DNA of 64,000 nt from JBCBDX01 sp038529265 (GTDB taxonomy: Bacteria; Pseudomonadota; Alphaproteobacteria; Rhizobiales; Rhizobiaceae), in assembly GCA_038529265.1 (NCBI GenBank), contig JBCBDX010000008.1, positions 116,925-180,924 on the forward strand, in the 5' to 3' direction. How positions within the stretch are numbered: position 1 is the stretch's first letter; the number at the start of each line of letters is the position of its first letter. A program made the translations under genes and the position numbers. Positions 1 through 8,221 of this stretch are shown here, piece after piece. The notes beneath the pieces were generated by a model. It was not told the DNA's origin, ran no database searches, and saw nothing but the letters and a program-made list of their open reading frames with translations.

Positions 1-477
1 ACCGACTAGATTTTTTCCATGGGGTGAGTTTATGCCGGTTTTACCGCCAACCGATGAATCCACTTGTGCAAGTAGGGTTGTTGGTATCTGCACAAAATTC
101 ATTCCACGTCGCACGATAGATGCTGCGAAGCCAGCCAGATCTCCAATCACACCGCCACCAAAACCGATCACGGCGTCGTTGCGTTCAAGTCGTGCTTCCA
201 GAACGTCTTCAACAACCTTCTGGAGATGGCTGTAGCTTTTCGTGGTTTCCCCGGCCGGTAGAATAATCTCGCAAAAATCGAGGTTGGCAGCTTCCAGTGA
301 CGCTTTGAGAGTTGGCAAATGTCTTGAAGCAACATTCTCGTCGGTGACAATTGCGCATCGCGTGTTTGGCAAGACGTCTGAGATGGCCGTGCCAGCATTT
401 GCCAGAAGGGCATCGCCGATCAAGATGTTATAGGAGCGCTCGCCCAGACCCACGCTTACAGTTTGACTGGGTATCAT
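1..477 (-). CDS. aroB: 3-dehydroquinate synthase, partial (C-terminal part beyond the window)
   Basis: AroB converts DAHP to 3-dehydroquinate, the second step of the cytoplasmic shikimate pathway, using NAD and a divalent metal. About 159 N-terminal residues are visible. They include the NAD-binding stretch FGGGVIGDLAGFAAS and the conserved PTTLLAQVDSSVGGKTGIN segment, which identify the family well. The ATG (475-477) overlaps the aroK stop codon (474-476) in an ATGA arrangement, so the two shikimate genes are translationally coupled and the start is firm. The reading frame is open to base 1, so the C-terminal metal-binding half lies outside. No defect is seen. Confidence 0.95.
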   Translation of the reverse strand, partial: MIPSQTVSVGLGERSYNILIGDALLANAGTAISDVLPNTRCAIVTDENVASRHLPTLKASLEAANLDFCEIILPAGETTKSYSHLQKVVEDVLEARLERNDAVIGFGGGVIGDLAGFAASIVRRGMNFVQIPTTLLAQVDSSVGGKTGINSPHGKNLVG

Positions 478-1073
478 TTTGGTTCCTTGTTCAAATGCTG
501 CATGAGCGCGCCAACGACGCTGTCGACCATTGCCTCTTTCGAAACATCCTTGGACGTCACCGTGACATCAGCAGTCGCATAGACAGGATAACGGATATCA
601 ATCAACTCCTGCATAATGGCGCGGGGATTTGGCTTTTTCAGTAGTGGTCTGGTGGACTTGCGTGAAACTCGGGCCATTAGGAGATCAAGCTCAGCATTGA
701 GCCAGACAGATACGCTCTTGCCTCCGATGGCGCTGCGTGTGTCTTCGTCCATAAACGCGCCACCACCAGTGGCAAGTACCAGCGACGTATCGGTTAAAAG
801 CCTTTTGATCACGCTGGCTTCAAGACGGCGGAATTCCAGTTCGCCATATTGCTCGAAAATGTCAGCGACCGGCATGTCTGCCGCTTTTTCAATTTCGGTA
901 TCACTATCCAGAAAAGGCAAGCCTAGTGCCTTGGCCAGTTTTCGTCCGATTGCAGATTTGCCAGCGCCCATCAATCCAACCAGGACAATGGATCGACCAT
1001 TCAGTTTTTCATTGACCGAGCGGATCGCATCTTGGTCGTGTTGATCGGATTTATCATGTTCCATGGTGGCCAT
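474..1073 (-). CDS. aroK: Shikimate kinase
   Basis: Phosphorylates shikimate at the 3-hydroxyl with ATP (fifth step of the shikimate pathway, cytoplasm). With the chosen start the protein has 199 residues. The Walker A loop GLMGAGKS is at residues 33-40, the FLDSDTEIE shikimate/Mg region follows, then the GGGAF loop near residue 113 and a basic LID region (RKSTRPLL). The frame continues upstream to a possible start at 1166, but those 31 residues are not family-like, and starts at 1073 or 1064 fit better; no strong ribosome binding site decides between them. The roughly 25-residue charged extension before the kinase core is common in rhizobial AroK. Its stop overlaps the aroB start. Confidence 0.95.
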   Translation of the reverse strand: MATMEHDKSDQHDQDAIRSVNEKLNGRSIVLVGLMGAGKSAIGRKLAKALGLPFLDSDTEIEKAADMPVADIFEQYGELEFRRLEASVIKRLLTDTSLVLATGGGAFMDEDTRSAIGGKSVSVWLNAELDLLMARVSRKSTRPLLKKPNPRAIMQELIDIRYPVYATADVTVTSKDVSKEAMVDSVVGALMQHLNKEPK

Positions 1074-1187
1074 GTTTGCGCATGAAGTGCGAACTTGTGT
1101 CAAGCTCGTGGGGAGATCAGGTAGCCGCCCGTGTTGCATTTGTTGGTTGAATGCCGGTAAGAGCAAAATGACTTAGCGGAAGAAAGA

Positions 1188-1409
1188 ATGCCAAGCCTCA
1201 TACGATTTCTCATGACGCTGTTAGTGCTGGGTGGGCTCGCCTATGCGGGCATGTTCGCCCTCACTGTTTTTGTCGAGCCAAATCCCCGCGAAATGACGGT
1301 GCGTGTACCGCAGGATCGCATTAATCCACGCCCCGTGGCGCCTCCGCCGGTTCCAGTTGCAGAAACACCTGCAGTTGAACCGGGTGATGCAACTGCCGTG
1401 GAGCAGTAA
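1188..1409 (+). CDS. Conserved small single-pass membrane protein
   Basis: A 73-residue protein with one hydrophobic helix at about residues 8-30. It is followed by the motif VEPNPREMTVRVPQ and a proline-rich tail (PRPVAPPPVPVAETP), which would face the periplasm if the N-terminus is inside. Proteins of this shape sit between divergent aroK and xerD in many Hyphomicrobiales, and this position supports a real gene. The function is unknown. It is divergent from aroK and 43 bases upstream of xerD, so it may share a promoter with xerD. The conserved PREM..VPQ segment suggests a specific contact rather than a simple anchor, but this is inference. Confidence 0.75.
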   Translation: MPSLIRFLMTLLVLGGLAYAGMFALTVFVEPNPREMTVRVPQDRINPRPVAPPPVPVAETPAVEPGDATAVEQ

Positions 1410-1452
1410 TCTCTGCATCTTCCGGTAACCATTATCGTTTAATTTCCAAGGC

Positions 1453-2373
1453 ATGATTGAGGCCTTTATCGATATGATGTCCGCCGAACGTGGCGCTTCG
1501 CATCACACGTTGGACAATTATCGGCGCGATCTTGAAGATGTGCGTAACAACATCAAATCAGCCGGCTTGGAAGAAGCAACCGATGTCGAGATTGGTGCCT
1601 ATTTAACGAAAATGGCTTCACGCGGATTTGCGCCTTCCAGCCAGGCACGACGACTTTCCAGTCTGCGTCAGTTTTTCAAATTCCTTTATGCTGAAGGCGT
1701 ACGTGATGACGATCCGACCAGTCTTTTGGAGTCACCTCGCAAAAGAGCGGCGCTACCAAAAATTCTGTCCGTGGATGAAGTTGCCAGAATACTTGATCTT
1801 GCTGCATATGAAGCACGTGACGAGCGTATCGAGGGTAACAAGAAGCATCTAAACGCTCTGCGACTGCACGCTTTTGTCGAACTATTATATGCAAGCGGTA
1901 TGCGGGTCAGTGAACTCACCGAGTTGCCGGTGTCTGCACTTCACCGCAACGAGCCGTGGTTCACAGTTAAGGGTAAAGGTGGCCGTGAGCGTTTGATCCC
2001 TGTTTCTAAAAAAGCCCAGGCAGCGCTCGACGCCTATCATGATGCTCTGAGCACCCATTGCGATACCCGGCAAAACGACTGGCTTTTTCCAGATGGCTCA
2101 TGCACTGGTGCGGTTGCCCGCCAAGTTATGGCGCGTGAGTTGAAGAGTTTGGCTGCGCGGGCTGGAATCGACCCCAAGCGAGTGTCACCGCATGTGCTGC
2201 GGCATGCGTTTGCCAGTCACCTTTTGCAAAATGGTGCCGATCTTCGTGTTGTCCAGCAGTTGCTTGGCCACGCTGATATCGCCACAACTCAAATCTACAC
2301 GCACGTGTTGGATGAGCGACTACAGTCTCTTGTTGAAGCGTGTCATCCGTTGGCTCACGCCTCAAGAACTTGA
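1453..2373 (+). CDS. xerD: Site-specific tyrosine recombinase XerD
   Basis: XerD works with XerC at dif to resolve chromosome dimers under FtsK control. The 306-residue length fits the family. The N-terminal SAM-like core-binding domain (about 1-95) carries the typical opening MIEAFIDMMSAERGASHHTL. The catalytic domain shows the first Arg in SGMRVSEL, then HVLRHAFASHLLQNGADL with the HxxR pair, then LLGHADIATTQIYTHV with the second His and the Tyr nucleophile. All catalytic residues are present. The chromosomal setting (next to accA and aroK) and the absence of phage genes point to the housekeeping recombinase rather than a mobile-element integrase. XerC versus XerD was decided on overall resemblance and synteny. 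Confidence 0.93.
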   Translation: MIEAFIDMMSAERGASHHTLDNYRRDLEDVRNNIKSAGLEEATDVEIGAYLTKMASRGFAPSSQARRLSSLRQFFKFLYAEGVRDDDPTSLLESPRKRAALPKILSVDEVARILDLAAYEARDERIEGNKKHLNALRLHAFVELLYASGMRVSELTELPVSALHRNEPWFTVKGKGGRERLIPVSKKAQAALDAYHDALSTHCDTRQNDWLFPDGSCTGAVARQVMARELKSLAARAGIDPKRVSPHVLRHAFASHLLQNGADLRVVQQLLGHADIATTQIYTHVLDERLQSLVEACHPLAHASRT

Positions 2374-2425
2374 CATCGCGCGTGCAAAGCGCCACGTGCG
2401 CTTGCGAAGAAACAACTAGGCCGTG

Positions 2426-3382
2426 ATGTACTCTTACCTCGATTTCGAAAAGCCAATTGCTGATCTGGAAGGCCAGATCATGGAGTTGAAAAAACTTGCC
2501 GAGAGCGGTGAGGGTGCTGTTGATGTGGCTGATGAAGTTGCGCGTTTGGAAAAACGGTCGCGTGAAGCTTTAGTGGACGTTTATCGCAAGCTGACGCCTT
2601 GGCAGAAAGCGCAGATCGCGCGGCATCCAGATCGGCCGCACTGTGTAGACTACATTGAGGCCTTGTTCACCGAGTTCACACCTGTTGCCGGTGATCGCAA
2701 CTTTGCTGAGGATCACGCTTTCATGACGGGTTTTGCCCGGTTTGATGGTCGGCCGGTTGCCGTTATCGGTCAGGAAAAAGGTTCCGATACCAAGTCCCGC
2801 CTGAAACGTAACTTCGGGATGGGTCGCCCGGAAGGCTATCGCAAGGCAGTGCGGCTGATGGAATTGGCCAACCGGTTCAATATGCCTGTGATTACATTAG
2901 TAGACACTGCCGGTGCTTATCCCGGTATTGGTGCTGAAGAACGCGGTCAAGCAGAGGCGATCGCCCGCTCTACTGAAATGTGCCTGAATTTGACTGTGCC
3001 CATCGTCGCTGCGGTCATTGGCGAAGGCGGATCGGGCGGCGCTATCGCTATTGCGACTGCCAACAAAGTCTACATGTTGGAACACGCAATCTACTCTGTG
3101 ATTTCACCGGAAGCTGGTGCATCGATACTGTGGCGTGATGCTGCCAAAGCGAAAGATGTTGCGATGGCGATGAAAATTACCGCGCAAGACTTGCTGGAAA
3201 TGAAGATCATTGACGGGATTGTGCCTGAGCCACTTGGTGGCGCGCATCGTGACCGGGCTTTTGTTATCGAAGAAACGCGTCGCTACATCCAAAAAGGTAT
3301 GAAGGCCTTCGACGGGATGTCAGGCGATGATATCAAAAATGCCCGCCGTCAGAAGTTTTTGGCGATCGGCAGAGACCTCTGA
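2426..3382 (+). CDS. accA: Acetyl-CoA carboxylase carboxyltransferase subunit alpha
   Basis: AccA with AccD transfers the carboxyl group from biotin-BCCP to acetyl-CoA to make malonyl-CoA, the first committed step of fatty acid synthesis. The 318-residue protein has the AccA N-terminal helical region, then the crotonase-like carboxyltransferase core with ITLVDTAGAYPGIGAEERGQ and GEGGSGGAIAIATA, both hallmarks of the family. A GTG three bases upstream (2423) is an equally possible start; the ATG begins the usual MYSYLDFEKP. It follows xerD by about 50 bases, an arrangement found widely in this order. The sequence is intact and of normal length. Confidence 0.96.
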   Translation: MYSYLDFEKPIADLEGQIMELKKLAESGEGAVDVADEVARLEKRSREALVDVYRKLTPWQKAQIARHPDRPHCVDYIEALFTEFTPVAGDRNFAEDHAFMTGFARFDGRPVAVIGQEKGSDTKSRLKRNFGMGRPEGYRKAVRLMELANRFNMPVITLVDTAGAYPGIGAEERGQAEAIARSTEMCLNLTVPIVAAVIGEGGSGGAIAIATANKVYMLEHAIYSVISPEAGASILWRDAAKAKDVAMAMKITAQDLLEMKIIDGIVPEPLGGAHRDRAFVIEETRRYIQKGMKAFDGMSGDDIKNARRQKFLAIGRDL

Positions 3383-3494
3383 CAAATATTAGCCTGAAAC
3401 GCGCTGTATTGACATTTGCGTGAGGCACGCGTGGTGAACCTTGCAGTAACCATGAGACGATAATATTCCAGTCTCGACCATTGGGAAATTTTGC

Positions 3495-4640
3495 ATGCGC
3501 GGCGTGTTTAAATTGGCAGTTGCAGCTTCGGCGTTGGCGGTTCTGGCTGGTTGCCAGGCCTCCTCCGTTCTCGGCGTGAACAAGGCTGATGCACCTTTGC
3601 CGCGCGATGCGCTGGCCTTTATGCGATCTGAGGGCATGACTGCAGCCTCACCAATCATGATGCGCATTTTCAAAGAAGAAGCTATTCTCGAAGTTTGGAA
3701 GCAGGCGCCGACCGGCCGCTATGAGTTGGTCAAGGAATATGAAATCTGCACCTATTCCGGCCAAAAAGGTCCCAAGTACAAGGAAGGTGACAGGCAAGCG
3801 CCGGAAGGCTTCTATTTTGTCGGCAAGCGGCATCTAAATCCCAGATCATCCTATCATCTTTCGTTCAATTTGGGATTTCCTAACCGCTACGATCGATCTC
3901 ACGGACGAACCGGCAGCCATTTGATGGTTCATGGCGATTGTTCGTCAGCGGGCTGCTACGCGATGACTGATGAGTATATTGAAGAAATATACGCCTTTGC
4001 GCGTGAGGCGTTGCGCGGTGGCCAACAGTCTGAATTTCAGGTTCAGGCTTTTCCTTTCCGCATGACGCCGGAAAATATGGCCGCGCATCGCGACGACCGC
4101 CACTTTGAGTATTGGACCATGCTCAAACAGGGTTATGATCACTTCGAATTGACAAAACAGCCACCGAAGGTCGATGTTTGCGATAGACGCTATGTTTTCA
4201 ATGTCGCGCCGACTGAGGAAGGGATGAGCTTTCAGGCTTCATCACAATGCCCGGAGCTTCAAATGCCGCGCGGCTTGGCGCTCGCCTATTCTGAAATGGC
4301 AACCGAGCATACACTAGCCTTTGAAAACGCTGTCGCGCGCCTAGAGGGTCGCGGCAAACTGCTTGAGCAAGGTCTGCAGCAAAGCCTTATTCCAGCCGAA
4401 ACACTGGCCATCATTGAGGCATCTATCGCAGCACCACCACCTGTTGTGGAGCCGGTTGAGGTCGAAACCCCCGAGCTGATCACCGAGCCATTGCCACCAG
4501 CTGACGCCGCTGTATCAACGAGTGTTGAAAATGTTTCAACTTCCACGCAACCGGCAGGCGATCCGCTTTTCCCGGTGGCGCCGCCGCCGCCCGCCGCGGT
4601 TGTGATTACGGGTCCGCAAGATACAACGGCCGCCCAATAA
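3495..4640 (+). CDS. Lipoprotein L,D-transpeptidase (YkuD fold, YafK/DpaA-like)
   Basis: A 381-residue exported lipoprotein. Residues 1-20 form a signal peptide ending in the lipobox LAGC, with Cys20 lipidated. The central domain has a YkuD-type active site: a conserved His in GSHLMVHG followed by DCSSAGCYAMTD, with the nucleophilic Cys in SAGC. YafK-type enzymes cleave the bond between Braun-type lipoproteins or outer-membrane proteins and peptidoglycan, or act as transpeptidases; which applies here is not visible. The last 110 residues are Pro/Val/Glu-rich low-complexity sequence, probably a flexible linker. It follows accA, as in many Hyphomicrobiales, and is 7 bases ahead of the TusA-like gene. 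Confidence 0.85.
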   Translation: MRGVFKLAVAASALAVLAGCQASSVLGVNKADAPLPRDALAFMRSEGMTAASPIMMRIFKEEAILEVWKQAPTGRYELVKEYEICTYSGQKGPKYKEGDRQAPEGFYFVGKRHLNPRSSYHLSFNLGFPNRYDRSHGRTGSHLMVHGDCSSAGCYAMTDEYIEEIYAFAREALRGGQQSEFQVQAFPFRMTPENMAAHRDDRHFEYWTMLKQGYDHFELTKQPPKVDVCDRRYVFNVAPTEEGMSFQASSQCPELQMPRGLALAYSEMATEHTLAFENAVARLEGRGKLLEQGLQQSLIPAETLAIIEASIAAPPPVVEPVEVETPELITEPLPPADAAVSTSVENVSTSTQPAGDPLFPVAPPPPAAVVITGPQDTTAAQ

Positions 4641-4647
4641 GTTCTCA

Positions 4648-4875
4648 ATGGCTGATGTTCGCAATTTACGCGGCTTAAAGTGCCCGCTTCCGGTTCTCCG
4701 AGCGCAAAAGTATCTTCGCGAAGTCTCAATCGGCGAGCATATTTGGATCGAGACGGACGATCCTCTTGCAGCGCTGGACGTGCCTCACTTTTGCCAAGAA
4801 AAGTCACATCCACTGATTGCTGCCGAAGAACTGGAAGACGGCGCTATCCGCTTCGAAATCGAACGCGGCAACTAG
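4648..4875 (+). CDS. TusA/SirA/YedF-family sulfurtransferase-like protein
   Basis: A 75-residue cytoplasmic protein of the TusA fold. The defining CPxP signature appears as LKCPLPVLRAQ with Cys12, which in TusA carries persulfide sulfur. The rest (a two-layer alpha/beta sandwich by pattern) is of normal length. Family members pass sulfur for tRNA 2-thiouridine, molybdenum cofactor or other sulfur metabolism; the partner cannot be told here. It starts 7 bases after the L,D-transpeptidase gene, so the two are probably cotranscribed. It ends 5 bases before the convergent D,D-carboxypeptidase gene with no clear terminator between them. It may be linked functionally with the sulfide island near 8 kb, but nothing shows this directly. 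Confidence 0.88.
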   Translation: MADVRNLRGLKCPLPVLRAQKYLREVSIGEHIWIETDDPLAALDVPHFCQEKSHPLIAAEELEDGAIRFEIERGN

Positions 4876-4880
4876 CGTGA

Positions 4881-6053
4881 CTAGCTCGGGCGTTGGCTGG
4901 GTATTGGGGCTGTTCGCCCATCCCGCAGTCTGAACTGCTCCATATCCAGCACATCACTGGCTGGTTCCAGCACTGGCCGCGGTAGTGGAACGGGATAAGC
5001 GCTGATCACAGCACGGTCGAGGACGATGGCTGAAGCACTGGCTCCGATCGCGCCGCCAAGGCCGGTGCTTATCGCTTCTGGCGCTCGTGCAAGCGGCCTT
5101 ATCAGTTCGGTCTCAAAGTCAATGAAACCCTCAATCTGCCGCCCATCCCAACGCGCTGCCCGCGCTTCTTCTGTGCACACCTGGGGTCGCAGGTTTGCTG
5201 TCGTAGTAGAAGCATTCTCCGGTCTTGGCAGTGTTCGGATGTTAGCGGTTGATACGGTCGGATCAGCAGTAAAACCGGTTTCTAACAAAACAGCGCTTTT
5301 TTCAGCGCGCGCCTTTTGGCTCTCTTCTCCAAGAACGATTGCAATCATGGTTTGTCCATCACGCGTCGCGCTGGCGGCAATGTTAAACCCGGAGGCGCAA
5401 ACGAACCCCGTTTTCATGCCGTCTGCGCCTGCATAACGCCCGAGCAGCAGATTATAGCTGGTTGTAACTGTTTCGCCGGCTCTTATCGCTTCGGCCTCAA
5501 ACAGACTGTCATATTGTGGAAAACGCTGCCGGATTGCTTGAGCCAAAATCGCCAAGTCTCTGGCAGTGGAATATTGATCCGGATGATCCAAACCATGGGC
5601 GTTGGCAAAACGCGTGTCGGTCATGCCAAGAGATCGCGCAGTCTCATTCATCCGTGTGACAAACGCATCAGGTGTTCCGGAAACTGCTTGGCCAAGCGCA
5701 ACGGCGACGTCATTTGCCGATTTGATGATTAGCATCTCAAGCGCATTCTCAACGGTCATTACTGATCCGACCGCATAGCCCATTTTACTAGGTGGGGCGC
5801 TTGCGGCTACGACTGACATACGTACTGGTGCGCTGGGTGTTAAGGCACCTGCCTCAATTGCTTCGAAAGTGACATAGGCTGTCATCAGTTTGGTCAGAGA
5901 CGCCGGGCTCCATCGGTCGAAAGCTTGCTCATGATGCAGGACACGGCCGCTTGCGGCATCAATCAAAACGGCTGGTGCACTGTTGGCTTCTAGCGACACC
6001 AAGCATATGCCTGAAATCGCCATAAGCTTAATGTGAGTGCCGATATTCCTCAT
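4881..6053 (-). CDS. D-alanyl-D-alanine carboxypeptidase (penicillin-binding protein, DacF/PBP5/6 type)
   Basis: A periplasmic enzyme that removes the terminal D-Ala of peptidoglycan pentapeptides and so controls cross-linking. It has 390 residues with an N-terminal signal peptide (about 1-26, ending near NSA). All three serine-peptidase S11 motifs are seen: SLTK at 52-55 (nucleophile Ser52), SAN at 112-114, and KTG in GADGMKTGF near residue 217. The C-terminal part (about 270-390) is variable and Pro/Arg-rich, ending SQRPS. No C-terminal amphipathic anchor is obvious, unlike E. coli PBP5. The gene is convergent with the TusA-like gene and divergent from the M20 gene. Confidence 0.92.
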   Translation of the reverse strand: MRNIGTHIKLMAISGICLVSLEANSAPAVLIDAASGRVLHHEQAFDRWSPASLTKLMTAYVTFEAIEAGALTPSAPVRMSVVAASAPPSKMGYAVGSVMTVENALEMLIIKSANDVAVALGQAVSGTPDAFVTRMNETARSLGMTDTRFANAHGLDHPDQYSTARDLAILAQAIRQRFPQYDSLFEAEAIRAGETVTTSYNLLLGRYAGADGMKTGFVCASGFNIAASATRDGQTMIAIVLGEESQKARAEKSAVLLETGFTADPTVSTANIRTLPRPENASTTTANLRPQVCTEEARAARWDGRQIEGFIDFETELIRPLARAPEAISTGLGGAIGASASAIVLDRAVISAYPVPLPRPVLEPASDVLDMEQFRLRDGRTAPIPSQRPS

Positions 6054-6157
6054 GATTGCTGTCTAGACCACCAACATGTCGATAACAAGAAACTGTAGAA
6101 CGTAAGCCTTGTCTCCTGCTGTTTTGCTCTCCATCTTGCCAGCAACAGGAGTTATCA

Positions 6158-7321
6158 ATGCCGATTTTGAACCGCGCAGCTGAACTACAAGATGAAGTTA
6201 AAGGCTGGCGTCGCCATTTGCACCAGCATCCAGAGCTCATGTTTGATGTTCATGAGACGGCCCGTTTTGTCGAAGAGAAACTGCGCGCTTTCGGTGTTGA
6301 TGAGATCGTCACTGGAATGGGGCGCACTGGCGTTGTTGGTGTCATCAAGGGTCAGCGTGGCTCGGGTGAAACCTTGGGGTTGCGCGCAGATATGGATGCG
6401 CTACCGATCAAAGAAGCAACTGGCGTTGACCATGCCTCTAAAGTCAGTGGCAAGATGCATGCCTGTGGGCATGATGGACACACTGCCATGCTTCTGGGCG
6501 CAGCAAAGTATCTGGCGGAGACGCGCAATTTTCCGGGTACTGTTGTGGTGATCTTCCAGCCCGCCGAAGAGGGTGGTGGCGGCGGTCGCGAAATGGTTCA
6601 GGACGGGTTGATGGATCGCTTCGGAATCGACCGCGTTTACGGCATGCACAACATGCCCCAAATTCCGGTCGGCGAGTTTACGATCCGCAGCGGTGCCTTC
6701 TTTGCAGCAACTGATCAGTTCATGATTACCGTACGTGGAAAGGGTGGGCATGCAGCCATGCCTCATCAGAGCGTTGACCCTATCGTTATTGGTGCGCAAA
6801 TCGTCCAAGGCCTTCAAACGATTGCGGCGCGCACGGTCGACCCTATTGGGTCGGTCGTTGTGTCAGTGACCAAGTTCAACGCAGGTGAGGCGTTCAACGT
6901 TATTCCCGAGGCGGCAAAAATCGCGGGAACCATTCGGACGCTGGATGCGGATGTTCGCATTCTCGCGGAAGAGAAACTGAAGGCGATCTCCAAGAGCATT
7001 GCTGAAGCATTTGGTGCGTCGGTCGACGTTCAGTTTTGGCGGGGATATCCAGTGACCGTCAATGATGCGAATGAAACGCAAACAGCTATTGAAAATGCCG
7101 TTTCGGTCGTTGGTGCTGATAGTGTGGGTCGCGATATTGACCCATTTATGGGCGGCGAGGATTTTGCCTATATGCTGGAAAAACGTCCAGGCTCAATGAT
7201 CTTGATTGGCAATGGCGATAGTGCAGGGCTCCACCATCCGGCCTATGATTTTAATGATGAAATCATTCCGTATGGAATCAGCTATTGGGCCAGCATTGCG
7301 GAAAATAATCGTGCCACTTGA
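6158..7321 (+). CDS. M20-family metal-dependent amidohydrolase (hippurate/N-acyl-amino-acid hydrolase type)
   Basis: A 387-residue enzyme of the M20D group that hydrolyses N-acyl amino acids or related amides. The metal-binding stretches are clear: MHACGHDGHTAMLLGAA (Cys/His ligands), PAEEGGGGG (catalytic and ligand Glu), GMHNMPQIPVG, and MGGEDFAYML near the C-terminus. The central insert GKGGHAAMPHQSVDP is the dimerisation domain signature. The natural substrate is not predictable from sequence (hippurate, N-acetyl amino acids and indole-acetyl conjugates are all handled by relatives). The start sits behind a fair ribosome binding site (AACAGGAG upstream). The next gene overlaps its 3' end by 11 bases. 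Confidence 0.9.
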   Translation: MPILNRAAELQDEVKGWRRHLHQHPELMFDVHETARFVEEKLRAFGVDEIVTGMGRTGVVGVIKGQRGSGETLGLRADMDALPIKEATGVDHASKVSGKMHACGHDGHTAMLLGAAKYLAETRNFPGTVVVIFQPAEEGGGGGREMVQDGLMDRFGIDRVYGMHNMPQIPVGEFTIRSGAFFAATDQFMITVRGKGGHAAMPHQSVDPIVIGAQIVQGLQTIAARTVDPIGSVVVSVTKFNAGEAFNVIPEAAKIAGTIRTLDADVRILAEEKLKAISKSIAEAFGASVDVQFWRGYPVTVNDANETQTAIENAVSVVGADSVGRDIDPFMGGEDFAYMLEKRPGSMILIGNGDSAGLHHPAYDFNDEIIPYGISYWASIAENNRAT

Positions 7322-7835
7322 TGCTCATTTGCGATCAATTCAATACAGCGATGTAGCTTCACTTGACCAGCTTTATCCAGCCGCTTTTCCAGAAGAGGAT
7401 TTACTCCCACTGGTGCGTGAACTGACTTTTTTCCCGGAGTTGGTCACAAGCTGGGTTGTTGAAATTAACGATAAAATTATCGGGCATATTGCCTTTACAC
7501 AATGCTCGATCGGCACTCAGGGTGAATTCTCCTTGCTTGGGCCGTTGGCTGTGGATACTGTGTTTCAGAAAAAAGGCTTGGGTAAGAAGCTAATCGAATT
7601 TGGTGTCGCTAACTTGCGCGCGCGCGGTGTCGCTGCCGTTTTTGTACTTGGTGATCCCAATTACTATTGCCGCAGTGGGTTCGCCGCAGAAAGATTGGTA
7701 CTACCGCCCTTTTTGCTACCTGATGAATGGGATGGTGCCTGGCAATCCTTGAAGCTTGATGCAGTAGCTAAACAGGTTTCGGGAAAATTGACGGTTCCAC
7801 CCGTTTGGAGCAAGAAGGAGCTTTGTTCCGGTTAA
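7311..7835 (+). CDS. GNAT-family N-acetyltransferase (YhbS-like)
   Basis: A 174-residue acetyl-CoA-dependent acyltransferase. The family's motif A is present as VDTVFQKKGLGKKLIEFGV, followed by the YhbS-like FVLGDPNYYCRSGFAAERL segment, which is typical of this subgroup. I placed the start at GTG 7311 (VPLDAHLRSIQY), because in-frame starts further upstream lie deep inside the M20 gene; this gives an 11-base overlap and the expected length. The substrate is unknown. It is probably cotranscribed with the amidohydrolase. Its stop overlaps the stop of the convergent ArsR-type gene by 4 bases. Confidence 0.82.
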   Translation: MPLDAHLRSIQYSDVASLDQLYPAAFPEEDLLPLVRELTFFPELVTSWVVEINDKIIGHIAFTQCSIGTQGEFSLLGPLAVDTVFQKKGLGKKLIEFGVANLRARGVAAVFVLGDPNYYCRSGFAAERLVLPPFLLPDEWDGAWQSLKLDAVAKQVSGKLTVPPVWSKKELCSG

Positions 7836-8146
7836 TTGGCCGTTTCAATGCCATCGGGACAATAAAGCTCTTTCAGCACCGTGAGTACCGCAGTTACCTC
7901 GTTTCCCTTTAGCGAGTAAAAAATTGTCTGAGCCTCCCGCCGGGTTGCGACCAGCCCTGCTTCACGCAGCTTTTTCAAGTGATGTGACATTGTTGGTTGT
8001 GCCAAGTGGGCGAATTTAGCAAGCGGAACAACACTCCATTCATTTTCTGCCAACGCGCAAAGAATACGCAGCCGAACGGGGTTGGAAAGCATTTCCATTA
8101 ACTTCGCCGCCTCGGTGATTTTTGGCGCAAGCTGATCCGCCATCAT
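7832..8146 (-). CDS. ArsR-family redox-responsive repressor, BigR/SqrR-like
   Basis: A winged-helix regulator of about 104 residues. The HTH region is LAKFAHLAQPTMSHHLKKLREAGLV. Two cysteines sit where BigR, a persulfide-sensing repressor, has its reactive pair: RLRILCALAENEWSV near the N-terminus and VLKELYCPDG near the end. In BigR/SqrR these form a disulfide or polysulfide bridge in response to sulfide stress, releasing DNA. The divergent neighbours (two YeeE/YedE half-transporters and a persulfide dioxygenase) are exactly the kind of genes BigR controls. Starts at 8146, 8143 or 8176 are possible; I prefer 8146 because an inverted repeat begins immediately upstream. The assignment as a sulfide sensor is by homology and context. 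Confidence 0.85.
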   Translation of the reverse strand: MMADQLAPKITEAAKLMEMLSNPVRLRILCALAENEWSVVPLAKFAHLAQPTMSHHLKKLREAGLVATRREAQTIFYSLKGNEVTAVLTVLKELYCPDGIETAN

Positions 8147-8189
8147 AGATGTATATTTAACATCTTGTATATTCATAGGCTTCAATATA
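8147..8189. promoter_or_regulatory. Candidate operator for the BigR-like repressor (two AT-rich dyads)
   Basis: Two inverted repeats lie between the divergent repressor and YeeE genes. The first is AGATGT (8147-8152), 7 bases, then ACATCT (8160-8165). The second is TATATT (8168-8173), 10 bases, then AATATA (8184-8189). BigR is known to bind an AT-rich palindrome in its own divergent promoter, so this position and composition fit an autoregulatory operator. Which dyad is bound is not decided by the sequence. Confidence 0.55.
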
Positions 8190-8221
8190 TCTTGTGCCAG
8201 TTCGAAAAGCAAGTTGTTGAA

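Noticed and set aside
4286..4813. 175-residue open frame antisense to the L,D-transpeptidase lipoprotein tail
   Set aside because: The Ser/Gly/Thr-rich translation is the mirror of the Pro/Val/Glu low-complexity tail and overlaps two real genes.
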